A program made the position numbers and the translations under genes. From Candidatus Heimdallarchaeota archaeon (GTDB taxonomy: Archaea; Asgardarchaeota; Heimdallarchaeia; Heimdallarchaeales; Heimdallarchaeaceae), in the NCBI GenBank assembly GCA_023132955.1, contig JAGLXK010000068.1, positions 1-53,221 on the forward strand: 53,221 bases of DNA. Direction: 5' to 3'. Below are positions 1 through 8,823 of this stretch, one piece after another; the first letter of the stretch is position 1, and every line of letters begins with the position of its first letter. The notes below the pieces were generated by a model. That model was not told the origin of the DNA. It did not search any database and saw only the letters and a list, made by a program, of their open reading frames with translations.

Positions 1-174
1 TGTGAAAAGATTATCTGAAGTTTTGATATCAAAAGCTGGAGGAAACTCAGAAGGATTGAGCTTATCCTTAACTTGTCTGAAGAGATCCTGAAACAACTTC
101 CTATGTTCATTATAGATTCTTATCCGTTTTGAGATGTCATCAATGGCTTCATCTATAGTATTTTTAACTGCCAT
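1..174 (-). CDS. Hypothetical protein, N-terminal 58 residues only
   Basis: An ATG at 174 on the minus strand opens a frame with no stop through to the window edge, giving 58 residues beginning MAVKNTIDEAIDDISKRI. The visible part is charged and probably helical, with a Pro-rich turn (NPSEFPPAF) near residue 44. It follows pyrG in the same direction after a 63-base gap, so it may end the replication operon or have its own promoter. I recognise no family; the rest lies outside the window. Confidence 0.55.
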   Translation of the reverse strand, partial: MAVKNTIDEAIDDISKRIRIYNEHRKLFQDLFRQVKDKLNPSEFPPAFDIKTSDNLFT

Positions 175-237
175 TTATCTAATCACTACTACTAATATCC
201 ATTTTTCCATTTAAAAAGCAGTAGTTTTACTTCTAAA

Positions 238-1872
238 TCAATTTAACATTCTAGCTCTAGCAGCTTTCACAAACTCAAAATATGGTGGTGAAGGATTAAT
301 GGGGCGGGATTGAAATTCTGGGTGAAACTGTACAGCTATGAAACACGGATGTTTTGGTAGTTCAATTGTCTCCATACGAATACCGTCTTCAGATTTTCCA
401 GAGAAAATAAGACCATTTTCACTAAGAGTTTCTATATATTCAGGATTCACTTCATATCTATGTCTGTGTCTTTCATAGATGATAGTGCTTTCATACATTT
501 TCTCAAATTTTGATCCTTTTTCTAGAAGTATTTTATGTTTCCCTAGTCTCATGGTTCCTCCTAAATCAGTAATTTGCCTTTGTTCAGGAAGAATGTCTAT
601 CACAGGATGAGATGTAGCAGAATCAATTTCTGTTGAATTTGCATCAGATAAGTTGCAGACATTTCTGGCGTATTCTATTGTAGCTAGCTGAAATCCATAA
701 CAAATTCCTAAAAATGGAACATTATTCTCTCTTAGATATTTGATAACTGCTATTTTTCCCTTTACACCTCTAGAACCAAATCCTCCTGGAACAAGAACAC
801 CATCATATTTTGTTAATTCTGTTATTCTGTCAGGGTTCTCTTCATATTCTTCAGTTGAGATGAAGTTAATGCTTACCTTCACATTATTATGAGCTGCTGC
901 ATGATTCAAAGCTTCTTTTACACTGATATATGAATCTACCAATTCTGCATACTTGCCTGTTAAAGCTATCTTTACTGTTTTTTCAGCAGTTGTATGAATC
1001 TTTACTAGTCTTTCATCTTCAGACCAATCTGCAACAACATCTTCATATCTAAGTTTAAGATTCAGAGTTGAACCAAACCCTTGTTTATCTAAGTAGATTG
1101 GAGCTGCAAGAACTGTATCTAAATCTGGGAGTGAAAATACTGCATTTGCTGGAACGTCACAAAACATAACAATTTTTTGTTTTGCACTATCAGTTAAATC
1201 ATGAGAACCCCTTGTGATAATAATATCCGGGCTTAAGCCTGAAGATTGCATTTCACGAACCGCATGTTGTGTAGGTTTGGTTTTTTGCTCTTTTAGATTT
1301 GGAGGTTCCAGAATATAAGTTACTAACACTATAAGGAAATCCTCTCTTGGTACTTCACGGCGTAGTTGCCTAATAGCTTCAAGAAAGGGCTGACTTTCAA
1401 TATCACCTATCGTTCCTCCTACCTCTATTATAAGTGAATCCATATCAGAATCTCTTTCAGCAATAGCTTTTATTCTTCTTTTAATTTCATCTGTTATATG
1501 TGGAATAACTTGAACAGTTTTCCCTAAGAAATCTCCCTTTCTCTCTCGTTCAATAACACTGTGATAAACTTGACCTGTGGTAATATTTTGGTCACCTTTC
1601 ATTTCAAGATTGAGAAATCTTTCATAAGTCCCCATATCAAGATCAAGTTCATAACCATCTGCAGTAACAAAAGTCTCGCCATGTTCGTAAGGATTCATGG
1701 TTCCTGCATCTATATTCAGATACGGATCTATCTTGATAACATTGATTTTTTTTCCTCTAACTTGGAGATTACGTCCTATAGAAGAAGTTACTACTCCCTT
1801 ACCTAAACCTGAAATTAAAGCTCCACAAACGAAAATATATTTTGGCACATAAAGCATATCGAAATAGGACAT
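238..1872 (-). CDS. pyrG: CTP synthase (glutamine-hydrolysing)
   Basis: Makes CTP from UTP, ATP and glutamine in the cytosol. The N-terminal synthetase domain opens with the family P-loop (SGLGKGVVTSSIGR) and the C-terminal half is a class I glutamine amidotransferase with nucleophile elbow GICYGFQ and the His-Glu pair in QFHPEFQS. Full length for the family at 544 residues. The first five residues (MSYFD) are not typical: family members start one or two residues before KYIFV, and an AT-rich TATA-like box (tttatat on the minus strand) sits immediately before the first ATG, so Met6 at 1857 with a leaderless or very short leader is the more likely start. It lies 19 bases after the GINS gene, at the distal end of the mcm operon, linking nucleotide supply with replication. 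Confidence 0.96.
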   Translation of the reverse strand: MSYFDMLYVPKYIFVCGALISGLGKGVVTSSIGRNLQVRGKKINVIKIDPYLNIDAGTMNPYEHGETFVTADGYELDLDMGTYERFLNLEMKGDQNITTGQVYHSVIERERKGDFLGKTVQVIPHITDEIKRRIKAIAERDSDMDSLIIEVGGTIGDIESQPFLEAIRQLRREVPREDFLIVLVTYILEPPNLKEQKTKPTQHAVREMQSSGLSPDIIITRGSHDLTDSAKQKIVMFCDVPANAVFSLPDLDTVLAAPIYLDKQGFGSTLNLKLRYEDVVADWSEDERLVKIHTTAEKTVKIALTGKYAELVDSYISVKEALNHAAAHNNVKVSINFISTEEYEENPDRITELTKYDGVLVPGGFGSRGVKGKIAVIKYLRENNVPFLGICYGFQLATIEYARNVCNLSDANSTEIDSATSHPVIDILPEQRQITDLGGTMRLGKHKILLEKGSKFEKMYESTIIYERHRHRYEVNPEYIETLSENGLIFSGKSEDGIRMETIELPKHPCFIAVQFHPEFQSRPINPSPPYFEFVKAARARMLN

Positions 1873-1891
1873 ATAAATATTGCTTAATTAA

Positions 1892-2464
1892 TTAAATATC
1901 CTCATTTTCAGTTGATGACTTTACCATATTTTTCCATTTTTCGATAAATTCAGAAATCGAGTCATACAACCATTTTTCTTCAGGTGACATGTTTCTGATT
2001 TGGGTTGTGATATTTTTTCCCTTACCTGCAATTTTGATGATTTTTGATAATCGCATCGTCATTATATCTCTAAGTTTTATTTCAAGGGATTCTTTTTGAC
2101 GATAGGGAGCAGCTTTGCCCTTTTTCTCGTAATCATCAAACAATTGTTTCATGAGAATATAGAAGAAATTGTTAATCTTCTGAAGATCGATATTTTCTCC
2201 TTCCTTTATGGCTAACCTGTAGAGTTCAGGAAAATCTAATTCACCTATTTCTTCCAATTCAACATATCCTTCTTTTTGCAGAAATGTGGCTAACCAAAAA
2301 GGTATTTTGATTTTCAATCCCTTTACCAATTTTACTTTTCTAGCACCTATGTCAAACTCTTCCATAGTTTTCAGGCATTTTACTGGAATATCAAAGTCTT
2401 CAAAATCATATTGGATTCTTTCCAACTCAGTTAAAGATTTATTATCAGAAGTCAATGTTACCAC
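1892..2464 (-). CDS. GINS complex subunit, probably Gins23 type
   Basis: Predicted subunit of the archaeal GINS complex, which bridges MCM and the Cdc45/RecJ-like factor in the replicative helicase. The 190-residue protein has a small beta domain first (about residues 30-75, with KLVKGLKIKIPFWLATFLQK, like the B domain of Psf2/Psf3) followed by a helical A-like domain (about 80-185). That B-then-A order is the Gins23 arrangement; Gins51 has the reverse. It sits between hel308 (37-base gap) and pyrG (19-base gap) in the mcm operon, which strongly supports the call. Sequence similarity in this family is low, so the subunit type is less certain than the family. Confidence 0.75.
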   Translation of the reverse strand: MVTLTSDNKSLTELERIQYDFEDFDIPVKCLKTMEEFDIGARKVKLVKGLKIKIPFWLATFLQKEGYVELEEIGELDFPELYRLAIKEGENIDLQKINNFFYILMKQLFDDYEKKGKAAPYRQKESLEIKLRDIMTMRLSKIIKIAGKGKNITTQIRNMSPEEKWLYDSISEFIEKWKNMVKSSTENEDI

Positions 2465-2501
2465 TAGTACTCTAAATTCAATCCTTTTAAATTATTTTAC
2501 T

Positions 2502-4751
2502 CTAGGAAAAAAAATCATCTAGTAATTTTTGAGGAGGTATTGTATTATAATCTTCTTCTGCCTGTTCTTCTTGCTTAGAGTCTTCTGCAAGTTCAGTTCC
2601 TGAAAAACCATCACCTAAAAGATGAGAAAAGATGTTCTTAACTAGTTCTTTACCAAAACCAGAAATCTTCATAATCTCATTTGGATTTGTTTCTTTCAGA
2701 ATTTCTTTTGTTTTATACCCCTTATCATAAAGTATTCTCGCTCTCATTCTTCCTATTCCTGGAATCTGAACCAGGTCTAGTAATTCTTGTTTTATTCCAT
2801 TTATCACTCGATTATGAACAGCTGAAATTTGCTTAGCCATATCCTTGTAACCCAATAATTGTGATATCTCAGAAGAAGCATAGAGGAGCCATTCTGCATT
2901 AGAAACAACCATGTAGATATCTCCACTGCCTATTCTATATCTGTCTAGCATAATATCTTCAGGAACTTCTTTAATCCAATCCTGCAAAACTAAAGACGTT
3001 TTCAGTTGACTCATGAATAACTCTAAATCAAATGATGTTTCTGGGAGGTTGGCTAAAAACTCCTCTTCATGGTCACTTATGAAGTTGACTAAATTAATCT
3101 GTTCATCCTTTCTTATGGTCAAAAAACGAACATCAGGAGTTGAACAAACTAATTGGAGAAAACTTAAGTCAGTTAAATAATGCTTAGATTTTATATTTCC
3201 TTTAATGAGCCCCTCTCGTATTACAATTGCACTCTTTGGATCGATATAAAGCTGACTTACTCTTTTACCAAAGTTTGTTGGAATTAAATAATCTGGGTCA
3301 TCAACTATTAGTGCTTCTTCCTGTAAGAATCTTACAACTTTATTAAGAATGGAACTTAGATTTGCGGAATCTTGTTGATACCCATAAAACGTTTGACCAA
3401 AGAATTCATGTAGTTCTTCAATAGTTTGAGTGTTCTCTGTTGATATCTGCCCCAAAACTATTTTTCGCAAGGCTGGTTCTGCGGCAATTCTGGATTCAAT
3501 ATCTTCTGCTTCTCCGGTAATATAGGTTTGATAAAGACTAGTTGCATCAAACTCATTCTTTGCAATAACAATGGCATCCCCTTCTGTGTCATATTGAGGT
3601 CTTCCAGCTCTTCCTGATTGTTGTTTAAATTCTAATACTGGAATCGGATAGCTACCTAATGTGACATTATATCTATAGATGCTCTTAATAATAACATATC
3701 TTGCTGGAAGATTCACACCTGCAGCTAGAGTCGGAGTAGCGCTAATAATTTTGATATACCCTTGCTTGAAGTTATGTTCAATGATTCTTCTTTGAGCTGA
3801 ATTTAATCCTGCATGATGATATGCTACACCATTTCTAACAAGCTGTGCTAAACCTCGTGATTGTTTTGTTTGTTCTCCTGTATTTAGAATCTCTGAAGAC
3901 GTTGCATTTAGTTTCTCTTTTTCTTCTTTTGAAAGAGTTTTATTTGTTCTAGAAGCTAGATTCTTAGCTGTAGATTCTGCCATGTTTCTAGTTGTGGCAA
4001 AGACTAATGCTTGATTTTTCTTGCTTAATATGTAATCAGTAAGATTATTGAAACTATCCTTGAGCTTTGAAGGAATGGTAACCTCGGTACCATCACCATA
4101 AACTATGGTTTTATCAAAAAGGACTCCTTCTTTTAGTTTGACCGGCCTCCAATTACTTGAAACAAGCTCAGCTTCCAACCATCTAGCTATCTGATCAGCA
4201 TTTCTAATTGTTGCACTTAGAGCTAGAATCTGTGCATCGCAGACTTGTCTTAATTGTGCTATTACTACTTCTAAAGTAGGACCTCTTGATGAATCATTTA
4301 TGAGGTGTACTTCATCCGATACAATTAATCCAATCTTGTTAATCCATCGTGCTTGATGCCTTATAGCTGAATCTATTTTTTCATTTGTAGCAATAATAAC
4401 GTCAGCATATTGGGCTCTTGTATCTTCCTCATCATAATCCCCAGTGAGCAAAATAATTTTTTTGTTTAACAAATCAAGAAAAGATTTGAATTCCATATAT
4501 TTCTCGAAAGCCAAAGCCCTCAAAGGTGAGAGGTATAGTGTTTTCAACCCAGTTTCAGTAAGTTTTTTGATACTCGCAAATAATGCTAGTAAGGTTTTTC
4601 CAGAAGCTGTAGGGATTGCGACAACTAAATTAGTTCCATCAAAAAGACCTTTTTTGATTGCTTCTTCTTGTGGTGGATATAGTGAGGATATTCCTTCTGT
4701 GATTAATTTCTCTTTGATAATGTCAGGTAATGGAAGATCCTCTATTTTCAT
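2502..4751 (-). CDS. hel308: Hel308/Hjm superfamily 2 DNA helicase
   Basis: ATP-dependent 3'-5' helicase acting on stalled forks and Holliday-like structures. At 749 residues it matches the family length. Visible motifs are Q-motif YPPQEEAI, Walker A IPTASGKT, DEVH box (SDEVHLIND), motif III SATIRN, motif VI SGRAGRPQYDTEG, a winged-helix/ratchet middle, and a C-terminal helix-hairpin-helix (VQIPGIGRMRARILYDKG) ending in an acidic tail that could bind a partner. The start is 17 bases after the mcm stop, so the two are co-transcribed and probably translationally close. The last residues, LLDDFFS, resemble PCNA- or RPA-binding tails but I would not claim a PIP box. Confidence 0.93.
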   Translation of the reverse strand: MKIEDLPLPDIIKEKLITEGISSLYPPQEEAIKKGLFDGTNLVVAIPTASGKTLLALFASIKKLTETGLKTLYLSPLRALAFEKYMEFKSFLDLLNKKIILLTGDYDEEDTRAQYADVIIATNEKIDSAIRHQARWINKIGLIVSDEVHLINDSSRGPTLEVVIAQLRQVCDAQILALSATIRNADQIARWLEAELVSSNWRPVKLKEGVLFDKTIVYGDGTEVTIPSKLKDSFNNLTDYILSKKNQALVFATTRNMAESTAKNLASRTNKTLSKEEKEKLNATSSEILNTGEQTKQSRGLAQLVRNGVAYHHAGLNSAQRRIIEHNFKQGYIKIISATPTLAAGVNLPARYVIIKSIYRYNVTLGSYPIPVLEFKQQSGRAGRPQYDTEGDAIVIAKNEFDATSLYQTYITGEAEDIESRIAAEPALRKIVLGQISTENTQTIEELHEFFGQTFYGYQQDSANLSSILNKVVRFLQEEALIVDDPDYLIPTNFGKRVSQLYIDPKSAIVIREGLIKGNIKSKHYLTDLSFLQLVCSTPDVRFLTIRKDEQINLVNFISDHEEEFLANLPETSFDLELFMSQLKTSLVLQDWIKEVPEDIMLDRYRIGSGDIYMVVSNAEWLLYASSEISQLLGYKDMAKQISAVHNRVINGIKQELLDLVQIPGIGRMRARILYDKGYKTKEILKETNPNEIMKISGFGKELVKNIFSHLLGDGFSGTELAEDSKQEEQAEEDYNTIPPQKLLDDFFS

Positions 4752-4768
4752 TATTCAACCACGTACTA

Positions 4769-7700
4769 TCAAGCTAATTTCACAAAACCATCACTTGGAG
4801 AATAAATCTCTCCATTACTGCGAAGTTGATTTATTACTCTGTCTACAAATTCATCATCAATATTCTGCTCTTTAGCTAGTTCTTTTATTCTTCTTATCGA
4901 CACAACATCTGAGCTTCCCACTCTCGATTCTTCTTTCATAATATCAATGATTATTTGCATTTTAGAACGTGAAGTCTTAGTTGTACCAGACAAAAGATAA
5001 TCTATATCAACTCGACCAGTAACTGGATCTTTACCAGCTTGCTCTAATGAAACTCTTAGGAGATTTATGGCTGCTTCAACATGATCTATAGTTACATCTT
5101 CTTTAAGAGCCATCCTTGCTTGTGATTCCGATAAACGAATAATAGCTTCTAGGTACCTTGGGGTGATTGCAATTGCAGATGAATCATCAGATTCTTTTCT
5201 AAGGTTTAAGTAAAATTGTTCAATTCGCTCCATGGCATCATCAGTAAGAGAGGGTTGAATGTGTTGTTTTGCATAACTGATATACTTTCTTAACAGATCC
5301 ATAGTAATCGTCGGTTCAGTATCTTCAATAACATGACCTCTTCGTAATTCCAAGATATGTCTAGCCATTCTTTTATCTGTCTCAGCATCTGGTACATCAC
5401 GAATAACATAGATTAAATCAAAACGCGATAAAATAGTTGGGGGAAGATTAATATTCTCAACAGGAGGGCGAGAATCTTCATACCTTCCAAAACGAGGATT
5501 AGCAGCTGCAATAATCGCTGTTCTTGCATTGAGTTGAGCGACAATACCAGCTTTTGCTATACTGACGGTATTATGAAGAACAAGTCCGTGACTTATGAAA
5601 TTCTCAGTTGGCTCAATTGTGACATCATAAACCCACTTAGTTGCATATTCTCCTTCATTATATCGTTTTTCAGTTTTAATTATCTTTACCTTATCTAACT
5701 CTATCTTTTTGTTTGATACACTAGGAACTAACATACCTTTCTTAACATTTTCCGCATCAACAGTAATAACTTCATCATTATTTAAAACATAAATTGGATG
5801 TTCAGGAGTTACTAGTAATTCTACATCATTTGAGTAATTTATCCTAATAAACTCTTCTGGAGCTATATGTCTGCTGATTCTATTGACATTTGTTTGAAAT
5901 ACATTCTTGAAATCGGTTGTTAAAATGTTATAATCATACTTTTCAACTGAAAGTATTTCACAATCTTTACCTAGGATTTTTAATTTTTCATATTTTTTAA
6001 AGAGATCATCAACAAATCTTCCAATTTCCTCTTTGTGTCCATCTAAGAATGATATTTCAAAACTTGGGTGATAAGATTGTTGTTCCATCGCTTCATGAAT
6101 TGAGGATCTATCTGTTGGATTCATTTTATCGAACTCATCTATCATACAATTATGAACAAGTATAAAGTTCGCAAAATATGTTTCATCATTTGCTATTTGA
6201 ATGTTATAGACTGTTTGAGATTGTATTTTCTTCTTCTTTCTAAGAATAATAAAACTCAAATTCTTCGAAATTATTCTTTGAAGATTTTTGTATTCAGAAC
6301 TTTCTTGAATACCCTCAATTTGGCTTAACTGTTCCAATGCATTTACTAAGTTTCTCCTATTAATACCTACCTTGCTGAGTTGACTTTTTCTAATGCTATT
6401 GTTGTATAAAATGTGTTTATGTCCATGTGGTATTTGATTTGAAAGAGACTTGATTAATTTATCAATTTTGTAGATTTTATCAAATTTATCTTGTCGATTT
6501 ATAATCTTGAAGTAAGTATCTTTTTTGTATGAGATTAATCTAGATGAGTCCAATTTTCGGATATTTGATACTCCTGTAATAGAAATTTTATAGGTGAGAT
6601 ATACGCCTTTCTTAACAACTCCTCCTCCCAATTGAATAGTTTTATTTATTTTTGCTATAATCCCTATTTTTCTGAATAGTTTTTTGTAAAATTCAGCTGT
6701 TTCTTTATTTCCAATAACTATGTCAACTATACCACCAGATTTTCTGTTGGAAATAGATCCATCTCCATTGATTACTCCTGCTATAAAAGATTGAATAATA
6801 TCCGAAGACGAATTTTGAATTTCTTTTAGTACACACCTACTTTTTGATTTGTTTTCATTAGGAATTCCAAGACTTTTAAGATACTGATGTATTTCCTTAT
6901 CATTAAAATACAATCTTTTAATGTTGCTTCTTTTGTCAGTATATTCTTTAGCATCTATGTTGAAAATACTATGTACCAGATCACGGAATCTTTGCAGTAA
7001 TTCAATAGATTTTGAATAGAAAGTAATTCGATATTTTTCTTTTGATAGATTTCCATCAGATACAATTAACCCTAATAACTCAGCCAAATCTTCTGTAATT
7101 TCTTTATCTATCCCTTCATTGTTCTGTTTTTTTGAAAAAGGGTAATTTCTGTAATCAATAATGACTTCATTTTCCTTTAAATCAACAGCTTTCTTCCAAA
7201 TTAAACCATTATCCCAGACTGGAAAAGGATGCTCTTCAGAAGCTTTGAGAATTTCTCCAGAAGAAAATTCTAGATTGTAAACTTTTTCACTTTCCCTTTT
7301 CGATTTTGAAACAATTTTGTTTGTATTCAAATCATATGTAAGTTGATTAAAGGAAATAACTTCTCCTTCTAAATCATTTTCTACTATTTCTTGAATTGGA
7401 AGTAGTTCTCCTGAAGACATTAATATTTCTGTATCACCGGTTAAACATACTCCTCTATCTGCTAGCACTAAAGCTCCTGCTTCTAAACCAAACTCTCCAG
7501 TTTCAGCATCTCTGATAACAGCTGCGGTTAAACCTGCTGCAGAACTTGCCTTTCCTGATGTAAGTAACCCTCTAGGTGCAAGACGATGAACATATTGAAG
7601 CAATTGTGACTTGGCGACCCCAGGATCTCCTATCATTAATAGGTTAGATTCTCCTCTCTGTTTCATGCCATCAGGAGCAACTCTGGATACTCCTCCAAAC

Positions 7701-8656
7701 AGAACAGTTATTAAAGCTTCTTTTATTGTCTCCATTCCATAAATGGAAGGGGCAACAGATCTGACTATTCTTCTATGGATGTTAATGTCAGTAGAAAGAG
7801 CTAAAATTTCTTGTTCCGTATCAGGATCAATATCAATCTCTTCAAACTCCTTTTCTCTAGATGAAACAAAATTTACGTCTAACCAGGGGTCGAATGTTGC
7901 CAGTTTTCCTTTTTGTTTCCCTTTTACTTTCATACGGAGAATTCCAGAAACGATTGCTCTATCTCCTGCTCTGACAGTGTCTACTAAATCGCCAACTAAT
8001 CTTGCTGGGACAGAACGAGGAATTTGACCTGGAGGAAGACTTTCTGGCTTTTCTTGAACAGTGACAGATTGAAAATCTGTATAAATTGTATTTTTATCTT
8101 TAGTTAAGAGTTTGAAAGAACTAGTATTTGTACACTGTGGATTATTGCATTTTGATGGTTCTGTATAATATCCTCCATCTTGTGGGACAAAATGAACTTC
8201 TTGACACCCTTTTCTAGTACATTGAAAAATACCTTGAATTAAAAGAGGTTTAACTACACTTTGACGAATAATGATACCTTCAACAGCTAACAACCTTCCT
8301 AAATGAACTGATCGTAAACGACGTAGATCAACTAAATCTGGAAGATTTGAAAATCGAACATGAAATAAACCTTCGGTTTCTTCACTAGAAGCATAAATAG
8401 GGTCCTCAATCTTCAATACCTCTACTAGAGCATCATCTGCTGCTTTGATTGTATCTTCAGGTTTTTCTCGTAGTGCTTTAGCAGATACAGGATCAAATCG
8501 TAATAAATCATCATAATTTACAAAAAGGGATAAAAGCCCTTCTAAAGACATTTTTTGAACTTGTTCAACATATATATGTCTCCCATTTTCATCTTGATAT
8601 GCTTGAAAGAACTCTCTGAACCTTTCACTTGGACTGGATTGCATATCTATGTGCAT
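4769..8656 (-). CDS. mcm: Replicative helicase MCM containing two inteins
   Basis: Hexameric replicative DNA helicase. The 1295-residue precursor contains two in-frame inteins; removing them leaves 693 residues, the usual archaeal MCM length. Exteins show the N-terminal OB domain with a four-Cys zinc site (CTRKGC...CNNPQC), Walker A GDPGVAKSQ, Walker B IDEFDKM, sensor-1 AAANPRFGRY, arginine finger LSRFDLIYV and a C-terminal winged helix. Intein 1 interrupts just before the Walker B cysteine and intein 2 lies 24 extein residues later, so the protein is inactive until both are spliced. A TATA-like element on the minus strand at 8672-8680 is 20-30 bases before Met1 and Met5 (8644); either could be the start. 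First gene of the replication operon. Confidence 0.96.
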   Translation of the reverse strand: MHIDMQSSPSERFREFFQAYQDENGRHIYVEQVQKMSLEGLLSLFVNYDDLLRFDPVSAKALREKPEDTIKAADDALVEVLKIEDPIYASSEETEGLFHVRFSNLPDLVDLRRLRSVHLGRLLAVEGIIIRQSVVKPLLIQGIFQCTRKGCQEVHFVPQDGGYYTEPSKCNNPQCTNTSSFKLLTKDKNTIYTDFQSVTVQEKPESLPPGQIPRSVPARLVGDLVDTVRAGDRAIVSGILRMKVKGKQKGKLATFDPWLDVNFVSSREKEFEEIDIDPDTEQEILALSTDINIHRRIVRSVAPSIYGMETIKEALITVLFGGVSRVAPDGMKQRGESNLLMIGDPGVAKSQLLQYVHRLAPRGLLTSGKASSAAGLTAAVIRDAETGEFGLEAGALVLADRGVCLTGDTEILMSSGELLPIQEIVENDLEGEVISFNQLTYDLNTNKIVSKSKRESEKVYNLEFSSGEILKASEEHPFPVWDNGLIWKKAVDLKENEVIIDYRNYPFSKKQNNEGIDKEITEDLAELLGLIVSDGNLSKEKYRITFYSKSIELLQRFRDLVHSIFNIDAKEYTDKRSNIKRLYFNDKEIHQYLKSLGIPNENKSKSRCVLKEIQNSSSDIIQSFIAGVINGDGSISNRKSGGIVDIVIGNKETAEFYKKLFRKIGIIAKINKTIQLGGGVVKKGVYLTYKISITGVSNIRKLDSSRLISYKKDTYFKIINRQDKFDKIYKIDKLIKSLSNQIPHGHKHILYNNSIRKSQLSKVGINRRNLVNALEQLSQIEGIQESSEYKNLQRIISKNLSFIILRKKKKIQSQTVYNIQIANDETYFANFILVHNCMIDEFDKMNPTDRSSIHEAMEQQSYHPSFEISFLDGHKEEIGRFVDDLFKKYEKLKILGKDCEILSVEKYDYNILTTDFKNVFQTNVNRISRHIAPEEFIRINYSNDVELLVTPEHPIYVLNNDEVITVDAENVKKGMLVPSVSNKKIELDKVKIIKTEKRYNEGEYATKWVYDVTIEPTENFISHGLVLHNTVSIAKAGIVAQLNARTAIIAAANPRFGRYEDSRPPVENINLPPTILSRFDLIYVIRDVPDAETDKRMARHILELRRGHVIEDTEPTITMDLLRKYISYAKQHIQPSLTDDAMERIEQFYLNLRKESDDSSAIAITPRYLEAIIRLSESQARMALKEDVTIDHVEAAINLLRVSLEQAGKDPVTGRVDIDYLLSGTTKTSRSKMQIIIDIMKEESRVGSSDVVSIRRIKELAKEQNIDDEFVDRVINQLRSNGEIYSPSDGFVKLA
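5570..6076 (-). other. Intein 2 of MCM (mini-intein, 169 aa)
   Basis: Residues 861-1029 of the precursor, between extein ...HEAMEQQ and TVSIAKAG.... It begins with Ser (SYHPSFEISFLDG), has a block-B TPEHPIYV, a block-F region around KWVYDVTIEPTENF and ends VLHN before Thr+1. No LAGLIDADG motif is visible, and the length fits a splicing domain alone, so it should splice but not home. Boundaries come from the conserved MCM sequence on each side and the terminal His-Asn. Confidence 0.9.
6149..7447 (-). other. Intein 1 of MCM with LAGLIDADG endonuclease (433 aa)
   Basis: Residues 404-836 of the precursor, inserted between LADRGV and CMIDEFDKM. It starts CLTGDTEIL, has block B around ASEEHPFPV, two dodecapeptide motifs of a LAGLIDADG homing endonuclease (LLGLIVSDGNLS and FIAGVINGDGSIS) and ends FILVHN before Cys+1. 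Both acidic residues of the dodecapeptides are kept, so the endonuclease may still be active. Only 24 extein residues separate it from intein 2. Confidence 0.95.
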
Positions 8657-8671
8657 TTGTGTATACCCTAC

Positions 8672-8680
8672 GCTATAAAC
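8672..8680 (-). promoter_or_regulatory. TATA-like box of the mcm operon
   Basis: On the minus strand the sequence reads gtttatagc, centred about 20 bases before Met1 (8656) and 32 before Met5 (8644) of MCM. That spacing fits archaeal leaderless or short-leader transcription. Upstream of it, at 8704-8726, AGTCTTA occurs three times (8704, 8714, 8720), a possible control element shared with the divergent gene at 8824. Confidence 0.45.
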
Positions 8681-8823
8681 TTCATTTTATAATCAAAGTA
8701 ATAAGTCTTACTTAGTCTTAGTCTTAGATTTGCTTTCAATAGATATAATTATTTATTAGTATAAAAACTAATAATAAAAACAAGTAAGTGATAACTTAAC
8801 AGAACTAACAATTAGTGAAGTAA

